Notes: generated by a model not told the origin, from the letters alone. A stretch of DNA of 64,000 nt from Arthrobacter sp. SLBN-83 (GCF_006715285.1 NZ_VFMX01000001.1:1922001-1986000); one strand, 5' to 3'; shown: positions 25,396 through 34,873, numbered from the stretch's first letter. Translations and numbers: made by a program.

Positions 25396-26343
25396 GTGAA
25401 CAACCCCGCCATCGCGGACCCCCTGCACCCCATCATCTGGCCCAACGGCGCAAAGGCTGCCGCCTCCTTCACGTTCGACGTGGACGCCGAGTCCTGCACC
25501 ATTGCCCACGACCCCACCAGCACCCGGCGCATGTCGCTGATGAGCCACCAGTCCTACGGCCCCAAGATCGCGGTGCCGCGTCTGCTGCAGATCCTGGACC
25601 GCCAGGACATCAAAGCCACCTTCTTCATCCCCGGTTTCACCGCCGAGTCCTACCCCGACATTGTGCGGCGGATTGTGGACGGCGGGCACGAAGTGGCGCA
25701 CCACGGCTACCTGCACGAACCCATGCAGGGCATCGACGCCGCCACCGAGGCCAGCTACATCGACCGTGGCCTGGAGGCCTTGGCCAAGGTGGCAGGGGTA
25801 CGGCCTGTGGGTTACCGGGCTCCGTGGTGGGAGCTGAACTGGCAGTCGCCGGGACTGCTGGCGGACCGCGGCTTCCTCTACGATTCGAGCCTGCTCGACG
25901 GCGACGCCCCCTACCGCTTCGCAGTCGCCGCCGATGACCCCCGGGACATCGTGGAAATTCCCGTGGACTGGACCCTGGACGACTGGGAGCAATACGCCTT
26001 CTACCCGGGCGTCACCGGCAGCGGCGTGATCGAGAGCCCGGCCAAGGTGTTGGAAATGTGGACGCTTGAGGCCGAGGCCCACCACTCCCAGGGCAGCTGC
26101 TTCGTGCTCACGAACCACCCGTTCATCTCCGGCCGGCCGTCCAAGGCAGTGGCGCTGGAGCAGCTCATCGAACGGGTTAAGGCGATGGACGGCATGTGGG
26201 TCACCACCATGGAACAGATCGCCCTGCACACCAAGGCCACGGTGAACGAGGTCCACACCCACGCCCGGATCGAGGTGCCGGTATTCCCGGGCGCGGGTGC
26301 ACAGTTTGAGCCGGCCGTGGTGCGGCAGGGGGTGCTGGCCTAG
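25396..26343 (+). CDS. Polysaccharide-deacetylase-fold hydrolase (PuuE-like)
   Basis: 315 residues, GTG start with AAAGGATC upstream. NodB-fold signatures: AAASFTFDVDAES (metal Asp-Asp region), GHEVAHHGYLHEP with the metal-binding His pair near residue 100, RPVGYRAPWWE, and CFVLTNHPFISGRP with a late catalytic His. There is no signal peptide, so it acts in the cytoplasm. Cytoplasmic members include cofactor-independent allantoinase (PuuE) and other cyclic-amide hydrolases, which suits the upstream NCS1 permease better than a wall polysaccharide. It is co-directional with the M20 gene 44 bases on. Confidence 0.8.
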   Translation: MNNPAIADPLHPIIWPNGAKAAASFTFDVDAESCTIAHDPTSTRRMSLMSHQSYGPKIAVPRLLQILDRQDIKATFFIPGFTAESYPDIVRRIVDGGHEVAHHGYLHEPMQGIDAATEASYIDRGLEALAKVAGVRPVGYRAPWWELNWQSPGLLADRGFLYDSSLLDGDAPYRFAVAADDPRDIVEIPVDWTLDDWEQYAFYPGVTGSGVIESPAKVLEMWTLEAEAHHSQGSCFVLTNHPFISGRPSKAVALEQLIERVKAMDGMWVTTMEQIALHTKATVNEVHTHARIEVPVFPGAGAQFEPAVVRQGVLA

Positions 26344-26387
26344 AGTGGCCGAAGGGGCCGGCGCCGCCGGCCGGGAGGAGTTCTGGC

Positions 26388-27614
26388 ATGGACGTCACGG
26401 ACAGCAGCTTCGAGCAGGAACTGGCCTGGCAGATACCGCTCTACGAACAGCTCCACGCGAATCCGGAACTTGGCCTCGCCGAGCATGCAACATCCGCCGC
26501 GGCAGCGGACCTGCTGGCCCGCTGGGGCTTTGATGTCAGGCACTTTGGCCGCACCGGCGTCGTTGGCGTTCTTGCCAACGGCGCCGGTTCCTGCGTCCTG
26601 GCTCGGGCTGACATGGACGCCCTCCCGGTCGCCGAGGCCACGGGGGCGCGGTACGCCTCCACCGTTCCAGGCGTGATGCACGCCTGCGGCCACGACATGC
26701 ACGTGGTGGCCCTGCTCGGCGCGGCAAAGTACCTGGCTGACCACCGGGACACCTGGCAGGGCACCTACATCGCCCTGTTCCAGCCGGCGGAGGAGACTGC
26801 GGCAGGCTCCCAGGCAATGCTCGACGACGGCCTGGCCGCCGGAATCCCGCGGCCGGACTCCGCGCTGGCCCAGCACGTCATGCCCACCGAGGCGGGAACC
26901 ATCGGCACCACGCCGGGACCCGTGCTGTCGGCCGGCGATTCCATCCGGATCACGGTCCACGGCCGCGGTGCCCACGGATCCATGCCGCACAAGGCGGTTG
27001 ACCCCGTGGTGCTCGCCGCCTCGATCGTCCTGCGGCTGCAGACCGTGGTGTCCCGGGAAACGAGGCCGGGGGAGTTCGCGGTGCTGACTGTTGGCTCGGT
27101 GAACGCCGGTGCCACCGCCAACATCATCCCGGACCGCGCGGAGCTGCTGCTCAACCTGCGGACCTACAGCATGGCCACCCGCAGCCAGATGATTGCCGCC
27201 ATCGAAAGGATCGTGCGGGGCGAGTGCGCTGCCGCCGGCTCCCCGCAGGAACCCGGGTTCGAGTACTACGACCAATACCCGCTGACCAGCAACGACCCCC
27301 AGGCCAACGCGGGGGTCACGGCGGCCTTCACCAAGACCTTCGGGGCGGATGCCGTTTACCGCACCGCCCCGCAGACGGCGTCCGAGGATTTCAGCCGGAT
27401 TCCCGACGCCTTCGGGATCCCGTACGTGTATTGGGTTGTCGGTTCCGTGCCCCGGGACCTTTACCGACGGGCCGTGGAAGCTGGCACGGTGGACACGGAC
27501 ATCCCCGCCAACCACTCGCCGTTCTTCCTGCCGGCCGTGGACCCCACCCTGCGGATGGCCACCCAGGCGCAGGCCACAGCGGCCTTGGCTTATCTGGGCA
27601 CCGGCGCCGGTTAG
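26388..27614 (+). CDS. M20-family amidohydrolase
   Basis: 408 residues of the M20D group (hippurate or N-acyl amino acid hydrolases). Visible metal-site motifs: ARADMDALPV near residue 75, PGVMHACGHDMHVV near 100 with the bridging ligands, and QPAEETAAGSQ near 130 with the catalytic Glu pair. The dimerisation lid (VHGRGAHGSMPHKAVDP) is intact. The start has GGGAGGAG upstream. It would cleave an N-acyl, N-carbamoyl or similar amide produced by the preceding hydrolase. It converges with the regulator gene at 27611, overlapping it by four bases. Confidence 0.85.
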   Translation: MDVTDSSFEQELAWQIPLYEQLHANPELGLAEHATSAAAADLLARWGFDVRHFGRTGVVGVLANGAGSCVLARADMDALPVAEATGARYASTVPGVMHACGHDMHVVALLGAAKYLADHRDTWQGTYIALFQPAEETAAGSQAMLDDGLAAGIPRPDSALAQHVMPTEAGTIGTTPGPVLSAGDSIRITVHGRGAHGSMPHKAVDPVVLAASIVLRLQTVVSRETRPGEFAVLTVGSVNAGATANIIPDRAELLLNLRTYSMATRSQMIAAIERIVRGECAAAGSPQEPGFEYYDQYPLTSNDPQANAGVTAAFTKTFGADAVYRTAPQTASEDFSRIPDAFGIPYVYWVVGSVPRDLYRRAVEAGTVDTDIPANHSPFFLPAVDPTLRMATQAQATAALAYLGTGAG

Positions 27615-28447
27615 CCGGCCGCCGCCATCAGGGACTGCATCTGCGCCGCGGCGTCGCTTCCGGGCGCCGGCGTGTAGACCACGATGTGCAGATCCGGCCG
27701 GTCCGACGGGGACACCTGGTGGTGCTCCAGCTGCAGCACCCCCACCGCCGGATGGTGGAACAGGCGCTCGCGGGACTCGAAGCCCAAAATGTCGTAGAGG
27801 TCCCAGCCCTGCCGGAACTCCGGGCTTGCCTCCTTGAGCCGTTCCACCTGGTACTGGATGTCCGGGTCGCCCAGCCGCTGTCCTGTCTCCGCCCGGAATT
27901 CGGCAAGGAACCGCTTGCTGGTTGTTTCCCAGTCCGGCAGCAGGTTCCGGACGTAGGGATCGGTGAACACCAGCCACAGCAGGTTCCGGTCCGTCGGCGC
28001 CACAGTATCGATGTTGGGATAGAGCGCCGCATACGCCCTGTTCCAGCCCGCCACTCGCCAATCGGGGAACAGGGCAAAGGACGGATTGGGATCCAGCGCA
28101 TCCATCAGCCGTTGGATGTGGGGCGGCGCCTTATCGGCCGCGGGTCCGGCAGGGGCCGCGGATGCGTAGCCGCCAAGGGACAGGACGTAGCCAAGCCCGG
28201 TGCTGGAGAGATGCAGCGCCCGGCTCACCGCTTCCAGGACCTGGCGGGAGGGGCTGATGTCCCTGCCCTGCTCCAGCCAGGTGTACCAGGTGACGCTCAC
28301 CCCGGAAAGGAAGGCGACCTCTTCGCGCCGGAGTCCGCGCTCACGGCTGCGCCCGATGGGCGGCAGGCCGTAGTCTGCCCGCAGCGCCTGGTCACGCCGG
28401 GCTCGCAGGAAAAGGCCAAGTTCTTTTCGGCGCCCGGGATCACTCAC
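27611..28447 (-). CDS. MmyB-like HTH regulator
   Basis: 278 residues, with an N-terminal XRE domain ([28 protein letters not shown] near 38-65) and a C-terminal MmyB-like ligand domain (about 105-270, [54 protein letters not shown]). The family binds fatty-acid-like ligands in the one structure known; here the ligand is unknown. The GTG start at 28447 lies six bases after a TAGTAT -10, so the mRNA is probably leaderless. It is divergent from ilvD; whether it regulates ilvD or only itself is unclear. Confidence 0.8.
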   Translation of the reverse strand: MSDPGRRKELGLFLRARRDQALRADYGLPPIGRSRERGLRREEVAFLSGVSVTWYTWLEQGRDISPSRQVLEAVSRALHLSSTGLGYVLSLGGYASAAPAGPAADKAPPHIQRLMDALDPNPSFALFPDWRVAGWNRAYAALYPNIDTVAPTDRNLLWLVFTDPYVRNLLPDWETTSKRFLAEFRAETGQRLGDPDIQYQVERLKEASPEFRQGWDLYDILGFESRERLFHHPAVGVLQLEHHQVSPSDRPDLHIVVYTPAPGSDAAAQMQSLMAAAG

Positions 28448-28453
28448 CGGAAA

Positions 28454-28486
28454 ATACTATTACTCTGGTAGTCCTACTACTAGTAG
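28454..28486 (-). promoter_or_regulatory. Promoter with palindrome, MmyB-like regulator
   Basis: On the minus strand TAGTAG (28482-28477), a 17-base spacer and TAGTAT (28459-28454) precede the GTG at 28447 by six bases, implying a leaderless mRNA. CTACTAGTAG (28477-28486), a perfect 10-base palindrome, covers the -35 and is a candidate autoregulatory operator. Confidence 0.45.
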
Positions 28487-28532
28487 CAGCGCTGTCTTCC
28501 GCATCACTCCGCCACACTGCAGGATGGTAAGC

Positions 28533-30392
28533 ATGCCTGCACTTCGCTCTAAAACAGTCACCCACGGCCGCAACATGGCCGGCGCCCGCGCACTGCTGCG
28601 CGCCTCCGGCGTCGCCAACTCCGACATCGGCAAGCCGATCATCGCCGTGGCCAACAGCTTCACCGAATTCGTCCCCGGCCACACCCACCTGGCCCCGGTG
28701 GGCCGGATCGTCTCCGACGCGATCCTCGCCGCCGGCGCCGTGCCGCGCGAGTTCAACACCATCGCCGTGGACGACGGCATCGCCATGGGCCACTCCGGCA
28801 TGCTCTACTCGCTCCCGTCCCGCGACCTGATCGCCGACTCCGTGGAGTACATGGTCAACGCCCACTGCGCCGACGCCCTGGTCTGCATCTCCAACTGCGA
28901 CAAGATCACCCCCGGCATGCTCATGGCCGCGCTGCGCCTGAACATCCCGGTGGTGTTCGTTTCCGGCGGCCCCATGGAGGCCGGGCGCGTGACCCTGACC
29001 GACGGCTCCGTGCGCTCCCTGGACCTGGTGAACGCCATCTCCGACGCCGTGGACGAGTCCATCTCCGACGCCGACATCAACCTCATCGAAGAGAACGCCT
29101 GCCCCACCTGCGGTTCCTGCTCCGGCATGTTCACCGCCAACTCGATGAACTGCCTCACCGAGGCCATCGGCCTGTCCCTGCCCGGCAACGGCTCCGTGCT
29201 GGCCACCCACACCGCGCGCAAGGCGCTCTACGAGAAGGCCGGCGCCACCGTCGTCGAGCTGGTGAAGCGCTATTACGACGGCGACGATGAGTCAGTGCTG
29301 CCCCGCTCCATCGCCACCGCCAAGGCCTTCGACAACGCCATGGCCCTGGATATCTCCATGGGCGGCTCCACCAACACCATTCTGCACCTGCTGGCCGCGG
29401 CCCAGGAGGCAGGCGTGGACTACGGCCTGGCCGAGATGGACGCCAAGTCCCGCCAGGTGCCTTGCCTGGCCAAGGTGGCTCCGAACGTGGCCAAGGACAA
29501 GACCTACTACATGGAGGACGTGCACCGTGCCGGCGGTATCCCCGCCCTGCTGGGCGAGCTGAACCGCGGCGGCCTCCTGCACAAGGATGTCCACTCCGTG
29601 CACTCCGCGGACCTGGACGGCTGGCTGGACGACTGGGACATCCGCGGCGGCAAGGCCACCGAGGAAGCGAAGGCCCTGTGGCATGCAGCCCCCGGCGGCG
29701 TCCGTTCTTCCACCGCGTTCTCGCAGTCGAACGAGTGGACGTCCCTGGACACCGACGCCGCCGAAGGCTGCATCCGCGACGTGGAGCACGCCTACTCCAA
29801 GGACGGCGGTTTGGCCGTGCTCCGCGGCAACGTGGCCGTCGATGGCGCCGTGGTGAAGACCGCGGGCGTGGACGAGTCCATCTGGACCTTCTCCGGCCCG
29901 GCCGTGGTCTGTGAGTCCCAGGACGAAGCTGTGGAGAAGATCCTGAACAAGCAGGTCAAGGAAGGCGACGTGGTCGTCATCCGGTACGAGGGCCCCCGCG
30001 GTGGTCCGGGCATGCAGGAGATGCTGTACCCGACGTCGTTCCTCAAGGGCCGCGGCCTGGGCAAGAAGTGCGCCCTCATCACGGACGGCCGCTTCTCCGG
30101 CGGCACCTCCGGCCTGTCGATCGGGCACATCTCCCCGGAGGCAGCTTCCGGCGGTGCCATCGCCCTGGTGGAGGACGGCGACATCATCAGCATCGACATC
30201 AGCCAGCGTTCAATGCAGCTGGAGGTCTCCGACGAGATCCTCGCCGAACGCCGCGAAAAGCTGGAAGTCAACGGCGGGTACAAGCCCAAGAACCGGGACC
30301 GTGAAGTGTCCGCGGCACTGCGTGCCTACGCAGCCATGGCCCTGTCAGCTGACAAGGGCGCCGTCCGGGACGTGTCCCTGCTCGAGCGGTAG
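28533..30392 (+). CDS. ilvD: Dihydroxy-acid dehydratase
   Basis: 619 residues from the ATG at 28533 ([21 protein letters not shown]), which matches the family N-terminus and has AGGATGG just upstream; the ATG at 28524 is less likely. It dehydrates 2,3-dihydroxy-isovalerate and -methylvalerate in valine and isoleucine synthesis. Iron-sulfur ligands are visible in [12 protein letters not shown] and in [21 protein letters not shown], together with [12 protein letters not shown] and TDGRFSGGT near the C-terminus. Length is normal. No attenuator or leader peptide rich in branched amino acids is seen upstream. Confidence 0.95.
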   Translation: MPALRSKTVTHGRNMAGARALLRASGVANSDIGKPIIAVANSFTEFVPGHTHLAPVGRIVSDAILAAGAVPREFNTIAVDDGIAMGHSGMLYSLPSRDLIADSVEYMVNAHCADALVCISNCDKITPGMLMAALRLNIPVVFVSGGPMEAGRVTLTDGSVRSLDLVNAISDAVDESISDADINLIEENACPTCGSCSGMFTANSMNCLTEAIGLSLPGNGSVLATHTARKALYEKAGATVVELVKRYYDGDDESVLPRSIATAKAFDNAMALDISMGGSTNTILHLLAAAQEAGVDYGLAEMDAKSRQVPCLAKVAPNVAKDKTYYMEDVHRAGGIPALLGELNRGGLLHKDVHSVHSADLDGWLDDWDIRGGKATEEAKALWHAAPGGVRSSTAFSQSNEWTSLDTDAAEGCIRDVEHAYSKDGGLAVLRGNVAVDGAVVKTAGVDESIWTFSGPAVVCESQDEAVEKILNKQVKEGDVVVIRYEGPRGGPGMQEMLYPTSFLKGRGLGKKCALITDGRFSGGTSGLSIGHISPEAASGGAIALVEDGDIISIDISQRSMQLEVSDEILAERREKLEVNGGYKPKNRDREVSAALRAYAAMALSADKGAVRDVSLLER

Positions 30393-30419
30393 GTTTAAAC
30401 CCCCGGCGGTAACGCCAAT

Positions 30420-30463
30420 CCCGGGTGGAGGAGGGCAGGTCCTCCGGCCCTCCTCCACCCGGG
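30420..30463 (+). terminator. Hairpin terminator after ilvD
   Basis: Perfect 17-bp GC-rich arms (30420-30436, 30447-30463) with a 10-base loop, 27 bases after the ilvD stop, without a U-tract. Confidence 0.6.
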
Positions 30464-30516
30464 ACTGCAGCGCCACACTTAAAGGGTCCACAGCCGGCCC
30501 AAGGAGGGTAGAGGGT

Positions 30517-31272
30517 ATGGTGCGCAGGTTCCCGGCAGCCCTGGTGCTGGTCGCTCTTGCCCTCGCCGGCTGTGCGCCGCAGCAGGAAAGCCCGCGGCCG
30601 GCCCCGTCAGCTTCCGGCCCTGCCAGTACCTCCGCAGCGGCGACGGGCGCGTCGAACGCGCCAACGCCGTCGAACCTTCCCTCCACACATGCTCCAACAG
30701 CGCCCGCCAACGGCGGGGAACGATGGACCACGTTTACGACGGCGGATGGCACCTTGGCGTTCGACCTGCCGCCCGCCTGGAGCGCCAAGGACCCGGCAGG
30801 GGAATTGGCCGAAGGCGGCGGGGCTTACGCCGAGGTCCGCAACCAGGCCGGCAAGGTAATGGCGACGCTGCGCACCAACATGGCCATCGGATCGTCCTGC
30901 ACGCAGAAGTACCCCTACGAAGTCCTGGACACGGCGGACCTGCCGGCCCTGGGACAGAACGGTGCAGTGCCGCAGTTCGCCTTCGAGACCAGAGGAAACG
31001 CAGGCACACCGGGACCTCCGGGCGTGCAGGCGGCAGGGTACGGCATCACCTCCGGCCCCCTGCCCAGCGGCCCTGACGCCTGCCCCATCCTGCATTTCTT
31101 CCGCTGGCCCCCGAACAGTGCCATGTTCGGCGCGTTTTACGATCCGGCCAACAACGCAACGCCCGGCGACCCGTCGTTGCCGTACCCCGAACTGGCGAAG
31201 AAGTACAGGGAAACCGCTGAGTACGCAGACATCAGGAAGATGATCACCTCGCTCCGGCCTGTTGCCAAGTGA
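30517..31272 (+). CDS. Secreted lipoprotein, function unknown
   Basis: 251 residues, start fixed by AAGGAGGG upstream. Signal sequence with lipobox LALAGC (Cys near 19), a Ser/Ala/Pro-rich linker to about residue 65, then a globular domain starting WTTFTTADGTLAFDLPPAWSAKD. That opening resembles the PsbP/LpqN-type folds found in many actinobacterial lipoproteins. One Cys pair (SSCTQKYP, DACPILHFF) may form a disulfide. No enzymatic motif. It is followed after 81 bases by the DUF2236 gene. Confidence 0.65.
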   Translation: MVRRFPAALVLVALALAGCAPQQESPRPAPSASGPASTSAAATGASNAPTPSNLPSTHAPTAPANGGERWTTFTTADGTLAFDLPPAWSAKDPAGELAEGGGAYAEVRNQAGKVMATLRTNMAIGSSCTQKYPYEVLDTADLPALGQNGAVPQFAFETRGNAGTPGPPGVQAAGYGITSGPLPSGPDACPILHFFRWPPNSAMFGAFYDPANNATPGDPSLPYPELAKKYRETAEYADIRKMITSLRPVAK

Positions 31273-31353
31273 ACCGGATACCCGCCCTGGCCAGCGACGA
31301 CAACGGGCCGAAGGGCCCCATCCGGTGTCATACCGCTCCGGTACCCTTTTCAC

Positions 31354-32172
31354 ATGGTGCAGGGAGTTGCCGATTACCGGGCGGAAGGCATAATGCTCGC
31401 CGGGGCAGGCCGCGCCATCCTGCTGCAGCTTGCCAACCCTGCCATCGGCCGCGGCGTGGCGGCACACAGTACCTTCACGCAACGCCCCGTAAACCGGCTC
31501 AAGGGCACGCTCACGTACGTCTACGCCATCACCTACGGAAATGACGAGCAGGTCAGGGAGGTCCGGCGCAGGGTGAACCGGGCCCACGTGCCCGTCCGCC
31601 GCAGTGCCGACGGAACCTCGGCGGGCTACAACGCCTTCGATCCGGAGCTGCAGCTGTGGGTGGCGGCAACGCTGTACGACACAGCGCTCACCATCATTGA
31701 GAAGATCCACGGCCCGCTCGACGACAAGACCGCCGATGCGATGTACCAGGACTATGCGCGGATCGGTACCGCCCTTCAGCTTCCGCCGGGGATGTGGCCG
31801 GAAGACAGGGCAGCATTCCGCCGCTACTGGGACGGGCAACTGTCTGCCCTCCGGGCTGAGGAAGAGGGCGTCCGCGTCGGGCGCGGCCTGCTGTTTCCCA
31901 GGCATACGGCGCTTTGGTACCGGGCCATCATGCCACCGGCGAGGTTCCTGACTGCCGGACTCCTTCCCGCCCAGCTGCGGACTGACTATGGACTTGCCTG
32001 GAGCGACCGGCACCAGCGGCGGTACGACCGGTCATGGCGCGTCATTGCCGTGGCCTACCCCAAACTTCCGCGCGGCATCAGGCACTGGTTCAAGGACTAT
32101 TGCCTTGCCGAGCTCGAGAAAGACCTGCGCCGGAACCGCGCGGCAAACCCGCGTCAGGGGATTAGTGCGTAA
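31354..32172 (+). CDS. DUF2236 (MpaB-like oxygenase) family protein
   Basis: 272 residues with the DUF2236 pattern: ADYRAEGIMLAGAGRAILLQLANPAIGRGVAAHSTF at the N-terminus, TYGNDEQVREVRRRVNRAHVPV in the middle, and LQLWVAATLYDTALTI. Conserved His/Arg/Glu positions fit the proposed heme or metal oxygenase core (mycophenolate MpaB, latex-clearing protein relatives). No signal peptide. A TACCCT -10 six bases before the ATG hints at a leaderless mRNA. It overlaps the DUF817 gene by eight bases. Confidence 0.75.
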   Translation: MVQGVADYRAEGIMLAGAGRAILLQLANPAIGRGVAAHSTFTQRPVNRLKGTLTYVYAITYGNDEQVREVRRRVNRAHVPVRRSADGTSAGYNAFDPELQLWVAATLYDTALTIIEKIHGPLDDKTADAMYQDYARIGTALQLPPGMWPEDRAAFRRYWDGQLSALRAEEEGVRVGRGLLFPRHTALWYRAIMPPARFLTAGLLPAQLRTDYGLAWSDRHQRRYDRSWRVIAVAYPKLPRGIRHWFKDYCLAELEKDLRRNRAANPRQGISA

Positions 32173-33058
32173 TTCGACTCCGGTGGAGCAGCGGATCGAC
32201 GAACGCGCCCGCCGCTTCCTGGCTACGTCCCCCGCCGGCGGCGCCAAGGCCAAGCTCACCGAGTTCGTTGTCTTTGGCCTCAAACAAGGGTGGGCGTGTA
32301 TTTTCGGTGCCGCACTCCTGGCCGTGTTGATGGCGGCCAGGCTTTGGTACCCGGATGGTGCCGGGCTGGCGCGCAACGACTTCCTCACCGTCGCCGCCGT
32401 CGTGATCCAAGTCCTGATGGTGGCCTTCAAGCTCGAAACCCTGCGGGAGCTGCGGGTTATCGTCCTGTTCCATTTGGTGGGGACGGTGATGGAGCTGTTC
32501 AAGACGGACATGGGTTCCTGGTCCTACGAGGCCGAAGGCGTCCTGCGCATCGGTGCCGTGCCGCTCTTCAGCGGGTTCATGTACGCCGCCGTCGGTTCAT
32601 ACATGGTGCGCGTCTACCGGCTCTTCGACCTGAAATTCGCGGCCTACCCCCGCCGCTGGATCACGGCCATCCTCGCCTCAGCCATTTACGCCAACTTCTT
32701 CACCCACCACTACATCTGGGACCTGCGCTGGGTGCTGCTCGCCGCCGTCGTGCTGGTCTTTGGCCGGTGTGTGATGCACTTCCGTGTATTCCGCCGGGAG
32801 TTCCGGATGCCGTTGGTGGCCTCGTTCCTGCTGGTGGCGCTGTTCATCTGGCTCGCGGAGAACATCGCCACGTGGTCCGGAGCATGGCTTTACCCCAGCC
32901 AGATGGACGGCTGGCATCCTGTGGGGCTGGAGAAACTGGTGGCCTGGTTCCTGCTGATGATTATCTCCGTGGTGCTGGTGGCGTGGGTCTACAAGCCACA
33001 GCCGCCGGAAACAGGCACCACATCCCGCCCTGAGGTTTCGCCGGCCGCGGTGCCATAA
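32165..33058 (+). CDS. DUF817 family membrane protein
   Basis: 297 residues from the GTG at 32165, overlapping the DUF2236 gene. About eight hydrophobic helices from residue 45 on, with conserved segments EFVVFGLKQGWACIF, LVGTVMELFKTDMGSWSYE, FSGFMYAAVGSYM and ANFFTHHYIWDLRW. These match DUF817, a family without known function. The overlap with an MpaB-like oxygenase gene suggests a joint role, perhaps in lipid or terpenoid metabolism, but that is conjecture. Confidence 0.75.
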   Translation: MRNSTPVEQRIDERARRFLATSPAGGAKAKLTEFVVFGLKQGWACIFGAALLAVLMAARLWYPDGAGLARNDFLTVAAVVIQVLMVAFKLETLRELRVIVLFHLVGTVMELFKTDMGSWSYEAEGVLRIGAVPLFSGFMYAAVGSYMVRVYRLFDLKFAAYPRRWITAILASAIYANFFTHHYIWDLRWVLLAAVVLVFGRCVMHFRVFRREFRMPLVASFLLVALFIWLAENIATWSGAWLYPSQMDGWHPVGLEKLVAWFLLMIISVVLVAWVYKPQPPETGTTSRPEVSPAAVP

Positions 33059-33065
33059 AGGGGTT

Positions 33066-33087
33066 CTGCCAAAACCCGTTTCAGCAG
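33066..33087 (+). promoter_or_regulatory. 22-bp dyad operator, copy 1
   Basis: CTGC-N3-AAC-N2-GTT-N3-GCAG, symmetric at its 14 specified positions, 41 bases before the MFS start. The same pattern, with the following CCCTCGCTA, occurs at 36858-36879 beside the MmyB-like regulator at 35920. Probably a shared operator of that regulator. Confidence 0.6.
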
Positions 33088-33128
33088 GGCCCTCGCTAGG
33101 GCTGCGGGCGAACGGTTTGATGGAGGTC

Positions 33129-34385
33129 ATGGCCCCCGAAACAACAGTCACCAGTACACGTGCGCCCCGAGAGCCGGCCGGACAGCACCCTGCCCACTGG
33201 GGCGGCGTCTATGCGATGTCGCTGTGCGTCTTCGCGCTGATCGCCTCCGAGTTCATGCCCGTCAGCCTGCTCACGCCGATGGCCGCCGAGCTCCAGGTCT
33301 CCGAAGGGATGGTGGGGCAAGGCATCGCAATCTCCGGCCTGTTCGCCGTGCTGACCAGCCTGTCAGTGACCACGCTGGCAGGCAGCCTGGACCGGAAGAC
33401 CCTGCTGCTGGGACTGACCGGGGTCATGGCGGTCTCCGGTGCCTTGGTTGCGCTGGCTCCGGGATACCTGCTCTTCATGATCGGCCGTGCCCTCATTGGC
33501 GTAGTGATTGGTGGATTCTGGTCCATGTCGGCGGCCACTGCGATGCGGCTCGTGCCCGCCCAGCAGGTGCCGCGGGCCTTGGCAATCTTCAACGGCGGCA
33601 ACGCCCTCGCCACCGTCCTGGCCGCACCGCTGGGCAGCTATTTGGGCTCTGTCATCGGCTGGCGCGGGGCGTTCTTCTGCCTGGTGCCGGTGGCGCTGCT
33701 CGCCCTGGCCTGGCAGTGGATCAGCCTGCCGTCCATGAAGGGCGGGGTAAGCGCTGCGGGGTCTGGAAGCATCTTCGCGATCTTCAGGGAGCTCAGGAGC
33801 GCTCCGATCGCGTGGGGCATGGCCGCGTGCGGTTCCTTCTTCATGGGCCAGTTCGTCCTGTTCACCTACGTCCGTCCGTTCCTGGAGACGGTAACCGGGG
33901 TGGACGTGGCCACGGTATCCCTGGTCCTGCTGGTGATCGGTATGGCGGGATTTGCCGGCACGCTGCTGATTGGCCGGTTCCTGGGCAAGGGGCTGTACCG
34001 GACGCTGGTTGGCATCCCTGTATTTATGGCGATCATCGCCGCCGCCCTTGTTCCCACTGGTGGCTGGCTCGCCGCCGTCGTGGTTCTCCTGGGCCTGTGG
34101 GGCCTGATGTCCACCGCGGCGCCGGTGGGATGGTGGAGCTGGATCGCCAAGGCCATGCCCCACAACGCCGAGGCCGGCGGCGGCCTGATGGTTGCCGTCA
34201 TCCAAACCTCCATCGCCCTCGGCTCAACGCTTGGCGGAGTCTTGTTCGATTCAGCGGGCTACCGCGGCACCTTCCTGGCCGCCGCAGGAATCCTCGCGGC
34301 GGCGTCCGCCCTGGCAGTCATGACGTCCAGGGTGACGAACCGAGCTGCCCGGGCATCCAACACACTTTCCAGTAACCACAACTAA
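33129..34385 (+). CDS. MFS efflux transporter (AraJ/DHA1-like)
   Basis: 418 residues, 12 transmembrane helices, with GVYAMSLCVFALIASEFMPVSLLTPMAAEL in helix 1, typical of the AraJ/YdhP sugar- and drug-efflux group, and the Arg-bearing MIGRALIGVVIGGFWS in helix 4. The start at 33129 follows GGAGG. It is the first gene of a two-gene operon with a cupin and carries the 22-bp operator that also precedes the alcohol dehydrogenase at 36957. The exported compound is unknown; an aldehyde- or solvent-like stressor would fit the regulon. Confidence 0.8.
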   Translation: MAPETTVTSTRAPREPAGQHPAHWGGVYAMSLCVFALIASEFMPVSLLTPMAAELQVSEGMVGQGIAISGLFAVLTSLSVTTLAGSLDRKTLLLGLTGVMAVSGALVALAPGYLLFMIGRALIGVVIGGFWSMSAATAMRLVPAQQVPRALAIFNGGNALATVLAAPLGSYLGSVIGWRGAFFCLVPVALLALAWQWISLPSMKGGVSAAGSGSIFAIFRELRSAPIAWGMAACGSFFMGQFVLFTYVRPFLETVTGVDVATVSLVLLVIGMAGFAGTLLIGRFLGKGLYRTLVGIPVFMAIIAAALVPTGGWLAAVVVLLGLWGLMSTAAPVGWWSWIAKAMPHNAEAGGGLMVAVIQTSIALGSTLGGVLFDSAGYRGTFLAAAGILAAASALAVMTSRVTNRAARASNTLSSNHN

Positions 34386-34397
34386 CAGGAGGAACAC

Positions 34398-34793
34398 ATG
34401 AAATTCACCAAGAGCGGAGGCCAGACCGGCGCCGGACCGGCCGATTGGTTCACCGGGGCAGTGCAGATCGACGGGATCCGGAACCCCGACGAGCAGTCGG
34501 CCATCGGCTGCGCGCACGTCCGGTTCGCCCCCGGTGCCCGCACCGCCTGGCACCACCACCCCAAGGGCCAGACCCTCTACGTGACCGACGGGATCGGGCT
34601 GGTTGCCCGGCGCGGCGGCGAAATCCAGGAGATCCGCCCTGGAGATGTGGTCTACATCGAGCCGGGCGAGGAGCACTGGCACGGGGCAACCCCGGAACGG
34701 TTCATGGCGCACGTCGCCATGCAGGAAGCGGACGGGAACGGCCAGGTGGTGACGTGGCTCGACCACGTCACCGACGAGGAGTACGGCGCCTAA
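34398..34793 (+). CDS. Cupin-domain protein
   Basis: 131 residues, a single cupin. The metal-site residues are visible in TAWHHHPKGQTLYVT (His cluster and Gln/Glu position) and PGEEHWHGA (last His). VHIDGIRNP-type N-terminal sequence (GAVQIDGIRN) suggests the small carboxymuconolactone-associated cupins often found beside AraJ-like exporters and alcohol dehydrogenases. AACAGGAGGA precedes the start, 12 bases after the MFS gene. A strong palindromic terminator follows. Probably a small dioxygenase, isomerase or ligand-binding protein. Confidence 0.8.
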   Translation: MKFTKSGGQTGAGPADWFTGAVQIDGIRNPDEQSAIGCAHVRFAPGARTAWHHHPKGQTLYVTDGIGLVARRGGEIQEIRPGDVVYIEPGEEHWHGATPERFMAHVAMQEADGNGQVVTWLDHVTDEEYGA

Positions 34794-34813
34794 AAAACCG
34801 CCCAAGGAAGAAC

Positions 34814-34855
34814 GTGGGCGGACGACGGCGGGAGGTCCCGCCGTCGTCCGCCCAC
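34814..34855. terminator. GGACGACGGCGG-family bidirectional terminator
   Basis: Perfect 20-bp arms (34814-34833, 34836-34855), then CTTTTC. It sits between the convergent cupin and universal-stress genes, so it may serve both. Member of the same palindrome family as 2630, 44983 and 49342. Confidence 0.8.
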
Positions 34856-34873
34856 CTTTTCTTGCTGGGTAGG

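Noticed and set aside
26340-28061. A 573-codon minus-strand open frame opposite the M20 gene
   Set aside because: Runs through two real genes, has no domain and no start signal.
28448-28532. A possible attenuator or leader peptide for ilvD
   Set aside because: No run of Leu/Ile/Val codons and no terminator-antiterminator pair; the inverted repeat fits an operator better.
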